In this document: in pieces, positions 7,987 through 9,555 of the stretch
Position numbering within the stretch: the stretch's first letter is position 1
Layout of the letters: each line of letters starts with the position of its first letter
Assembly (NCBI GenBank): GCA_039920305.1
Contig: JBDSEA010000179.1
Coordinates: forward strand, 1 to 9,555
From: DASRAJ01 sp039920305
GTDB taxonomy: Bacteria; Bacteroidota; Bacteroidia; Chitinophagales; UBA10324
Direction of reading: 5' to 3'
Length of the DNA stretch: 9,555 nt
Notes under the pieces: generated by a model
What the model saw: the letters and a program-made list of their open reading frames with translations, nothing else
Told to the model about the DNA's origin: nothing
Databases searched by the model: none
Translations under genes and position numbers: made by a program

Positions 7987-8184
7987 TCAATTATGAGTGA
8001 TTTGTCTTCTTTTCGAAAGAATAGCATTTTTATGAATCAGCTTGTATAACGGTAATGGCACAATGTTGTCTCTGATGCTGTTTTCAATTGCCTTCAGCTT
8101 ACTTAATTGTCGTTTGTAAGAGGAAGAACCAAACTCACTGAAATTAAGATCAGCTTTCCCGTTTTTTATATGCTTCGCTAACTG
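7987..8184 (-). pseudogene. Relic of a haem-binding-domain protein (Haem_bd-like)
   Basis: Between the small lipoprotein frame and the oxidase start, 65 codons run from just after an in-frame TAG (8185-8187) to a TGA (7987-7989). They read QLAKHIKNGKADLNFSEF, then a Ser/Lys-rich helix, then IVPLPLYKLIHKNAILS. This matches by eye the C-terminal part of the haem-binding domain family I know as PF14376: 'DHI..GK..LNFSEW', a Lys/Glu-rich helix, then 'MPL..Y...H..A.L'. The N-terminal half with the haem site CxxCH is absent, and there is no usable start codon. No CxxCH is seen in any minus-strand frame just upstream. The frame ends 48 bases before the oxidase ATG. The fragment is almost certainly non-functional, although the ancestral role was probably a periplasmic c-type haem protein. 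Confidence 0.65.
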
Positions 8185-8238
8185 CTAGCCCATTGTCACA
8201 ACCATTTTTCTGCCAGCAGCAGCAGCATCTTTTCATCA

Positions 8239-8370
8239 TCATTTATTTGCTTGCCGTTCCGCCTGAACAGAATCGTGCGCTTCGCCCTGATTTTCATTTG
8301 GCTTGTTACTGTTATTACATGCAGTTTGCGATGTTTCAAGTATTGCAATTCCAAAAATTAAGTCTTTCAT
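8239..8370 (-). CDS. Very small putative lipoprotein, possibly decaying
   Basis: The ATG at 8368-8370 opens a 43-residue frame with Lys, a hydrophobic run (LIFGIAIL), then ETSQTAC and a hydrophilic Asn/Glu/Gln tail. This is the shape of a lipoprotein signal plus a short linker. Gln at the -3 position of the would-be lipobox (Q-T-A-C) is not canonical, and a single base change from a Leu codon would explain it. Three TGA codons in a row end the frame. It lies 38 bases after the DUF3347 stop with an A-rich leader typical of this phylum. It is in the same frame as the haem-binding relic downstream, so both could be pieces of one eroded region. An in-frame ATG at 8437-8439 would overlap the DUF3347 gene and bury the signal, so I reject it as the start. 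It may be a relic itself. Confidence 0.4.
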   Translation of the reverse strand: MKDLIFGIAILETSQTACNNSNKPNENQGEAHDSVQAERQANK

Positions 8371-8408
8371 TTTTTTAAAAGTTAAGAGTGATAAAATGTC
8401 GTTTTGAA

Positions 8409-8888
8409 TTATTTCAAAGTATCCTTTACACTGCCGCAAGTGAGCATTGCGCTTCCGTAATAGGGATTCTTAATGTCCTTCTCGCTGCTCAGCCAATACG
8501 CCTTCTTCATAGGGCAATAATCCATATAAACAGTTTCTGAGGTAAGCTTGATCTTTTCCGCCATCGCAATCATATTGGAAGAGAGAGCAGCGAAGCGTTC
8601 GCGTTGAGTCTTTATATCTGTTGTTTCAGAAATTACGGCGGCATCTTTTAATAAAATTTTGGGGTTGTCCTCAAATAAATTCTTAGAGCTAATATCGTTT
8701 GCGATCTTTACAAATGTCACGGCATTTAAAGCAGCGGAACCCGCATTACCTGCTACCAACGCGTCTTTAATTTCATAGTAAGAATTGAGAAGTTGCGGGA
8801 ATTGAGATTGGGTTGTTGTATCCTGTGCCAACCCTGTTTGCATGATTGCGGTTGTCATAATGACTACTGCGATGATTATTTTTTTCAT
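8409..8888 (-). CDS. DUF3347 periplasmic protein, putative copper-binding
   Basis: This 159-residue exported protein has a signal peptide at residues 1-21 (cleavage near GLA-Q) and then one DUF3347 domain to the end. Family features seen are LLNSYYEIKDALVAG near 33-47, a central 'TDIKTQRERFAALS' helix near 90-103, YCPM at 124-127, WLSSEKDIKNPYYG near 132-145, and MLTCG at 148-152. The paired Cys125/Met127 and Met148/Cys151 are plausible soft-metal ligands. In other genomes the domain occurs alone or attached to CusB-type adaptors beside copper and other metal pumps, which fits this position upstream of the oxidase and pump. I infer copper binding or transfer in the periplasm; this is not shown experimentally for this protein. 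The ATG at 8886-8888 follows an A/T-rich leader. Confidence 0.85.
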   Translation of the reverse strand: MKKIIIAVVIMTTAIMQTGLAQDTTTQSQFPQLLNSYYEIKDALVAGNAGSAALNAVTFVKIANDISSKNLFEDNPKILLKDAAVISETTDIKTQRERFAALSSNMIAMAEKIKLTSETVYMDYCPMKKAYWLSSEKDIKNPYYGSAMLTCGSVKDTLK

Positions 8889-8934
8889 TTTAATTTAGGT
8901 TTTGATTGTTTTCGAACTGAAAGAAATAATGAGG

Positions 8935-8965
8935 ATGCTTTTTTCTGCCGGGCAGAAACAAGCAT
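8935..8965. promoter_or_regulatory. 31-base near-perfect palindrome upstream of the DUF3347 gene
   Basis: In the 118-base gap between the Cys-rich gene and the DUF3347 gene, ATGCTT (8935-8940) pairs with AAGCAT (8960-8965), and TTTCTGCC (8942-8949) pairs with GGCAGAAA (8951-8958) around a central G. Only 8941/8959 fails to pair, giving 14 of 15 matched positions. Neither strand has a T-run immediately after the stem, so it is not a standard intrinsic terminator. A dyad-symmetric operator, or an RNA stem tuning expression of the downstream genes, are the two simplest readings. Confidence 0.55.
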
Positions 8966-9006
8966 AGGCCGCGCAGTGCATACACCCGCGGTAAAGAAGA
9001 AGTAAA

Positions 9007-9420
9007 TCAGATCTGGAAACTCGAAATGGATATGCGTATATCCGCTTTCGGAGGTGGCGGATGAAAACCATTGTACGCGACAATGGTTTGATCACTGTCA
9101 GAAGTAGAAATGAATAGTTGGGGAGTTACTATTGCGGCAAGTGCTTGAAACGGCTTTGCCAAAGCATTATTCACCCCAGTAAAAAACTTCCCGGTAGCAT
9201 TGAAGAAAGCAATATGGTCTTTCTGGCAATCAGCAGTTCTGGATTCCGGATTTTGAGTGTTTTTGCAGCACGATTTACCACAATCTTCATTTTCTGAAAT
9301 ATCCATTTTGATGCAGCCTGACATGCCTGCACACCACATAGTGCACACATGAGCGTACACAATGACAGCAAGCAGCGAACAGGCTATATACTTTGATATT
9401 TTGGGAAGCATGCTCACCAT
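9007..9420 (-). CDS. Small Cys-rich exported or membrane protein, HYC_CC_PP-like
   Basis: Counting from the ATG at 9418-9420 the protein has 137 residues. A hydrophobic N-terminal segment at about 11-25 is a signal peptide or anchor. It is followed by His-Val-Cys (24-26), Cys30, Cys36, Cys47, a Cys-Cys pair at 51-52 and Cys65, then PPPP at 121-124 and the ending ISISSFQI. The order HxC, CC, PP and the aromatic/Ile tail resemble the small Bacteroidota proteins called HYC_CC_PP, often beside metal pumps, but I have not aligned it. Eight cysteines with nearby Met and His make metal binding plausible. An upstream in-frame TTG (9454-9456) would add twelve residues but place charged residues before the signal; an ATG at 9409-9411 is also possible. 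Its stop is 118 bases from the DUF3347 start. Confidence 0.65.
   Translation of the reverse strand: MVSMLPKISKYIACSLLAVIVYAHVCTMWCAGMSGCIKMDISENEDCGKSCCKNTQNPESRTADCQKDHIAFFNATGKFFTGVNNALAKPFQALAAIVTPQLFISTSDSDQTIVAYNGFHPPPPKADIRISISSFQI
9065..9089. repeat. Perfect 10-base inverted repeat inside the Cys-rich gene
   Basis: AAACCATTGT (9065-9074) and ACAATGGTTT (9080-9089) are perfect reverse complements around a 5-base loop ACGCG. The stem lies within the last 30 codons or so of the Cys-rich gene, over the codons before the PPPP run. Whether it acts as an RNA stem or is chance cannot be decided from one sequence. Confidence 0.5.
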
Positions 9421-9427
9421 TATCTTT

Positions 9428-9555
9428 TTATTCGCAACAGCTTTTCTTGCGCACAAAAATAGCTTTAAGAATTTTTATTGAAATATTACCGATTCTTTTT
9501 AAAATACTTTTCATTTGAGGATTACCAGCATTATAACTGACATAATCACCATTAA
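9428..9555 (-). CDS. Unidentified reading frame open at the right edge (partial)
   Basis: On the minus strand 41 sense codons run from the window edge to a TAA at 9428-9430, only 7 bases before the ATG chosen for the Cys-rich gene. The C-terminal part is strongly basic and amphipathic and ends KKSCCE; an internal ATG (9512-9514) would give a 28-residue peptide. Either this is the end of an upstream gene of the same operon or a chance open frame. The tight spacing favours a gene, and the terminal Cys-Cys is in keeping with the neighbours, but I recognise no family. Confidence 0.35.
   Translation of the reverse strand, partial: NGDYVSYNAGNPQMKSILKRIGNISIKILKAIFVRKKSCCE

Noticed and set aside
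8214..8225. Four CAG triplets (CTG on the minus strand)
   Set aside because: A short triplet run in decayed sequence; it might reflect slippage but is too short to call a repeat element.
8935..8965. The palindrome as an intrinsic terminator
   Set aside because: Neither strand has a T-run after the stem, so I call it regulatory of unknown type.
9421..9456. TTG start for the Cys-rich protein
   Set aside because: It would place a charged stretch before the signal; an ATG twelve codons in starts a cleaner signal peptide.
1..9555. CRISPR array, tRNA, rRNA, transposase or terminal inverted repeats of an insertion sequence
   Set aside because: I looked for regularly spaced repeats, RNA gene features and transposase-like frames on both strands and saw none. 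The decay near the oxidase gene has no visible mobile element beside it.

Overview
The window carries one strand of a copper/heavy-metal resistance locus, and every supported gene is on the minus strand. It most likely comes from a Bacteroidota genome, probably of the Chitinophagales/Sphingobacteriales type. The reasons are family-level and judged by eye: a DUF3347 protein, a small Cys-rich protein ending in a poly-Pro motif and an aromatic/Ile tail, a haem-binding-domain relic of the type common in this phylum, A-rich translation starts without clear Shine-Dalgarno sequences, and a CusA-type pump followed by separate TolC and adaptor genes. No species is claimed.

In transcription order (right to left) the layout is: an unidentified reading frame open to the right edge (9428-9555); a small Cys-rich exported or membrane protein (9007-9420); a gap holding a 31-base near-perfect palindrome (8935-8965); a DUF3347 periplasmic protein with a Cys/Met metal-site signature (8409-8888); a very small, doubtful lipoprotein (8239-8370); a relic of a haem-binding-domain gene (7987-8184); a large CopA-type multicopper oxidase with Met-rich segments and an added C-terminal region that looks like an outer-membrane beta-barrel (5368-7938); a second gene relic (5102-5275); a CusA/CzcA-type RND pump (1924-5055); a His-tailed lipoprotein (1323-1853); a TolC/CusC-type outer-membrane channel (21-1220); and the first five codons of a further gene, expected to be the CusB-type adaptor (1-15).

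Together these make a plausible periplasmic metal-detoxification pathway. The multicopper oxidase would oxidise Cu(I) in the periplasm or at the outer membrane. DUF3347 and the two small proteins would bind or hand over metal. The RND pump, adaptor and TolC channel would expel metal across the outer membrane. The pump keeps the TM4 acidic residues of the heavy-metal RND family, but by hand comparison it lacks the three-methionine copper site of E. coli CusA, so its metal cannot be read from the sequence.

The most unusual feature is that the multicopper oxidase gene is flanked on both sides by decayed fragments of unrelated genes. This suggests the cassette was rearranged and is still shedding parts. 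I found no CRISPR array, tRNA, rRNA, transposase or regulator gene in the window. I do not see a clearly undescribed system. The points most worth following up are the oxidase-barrel fusion, the relics and the palindrome.
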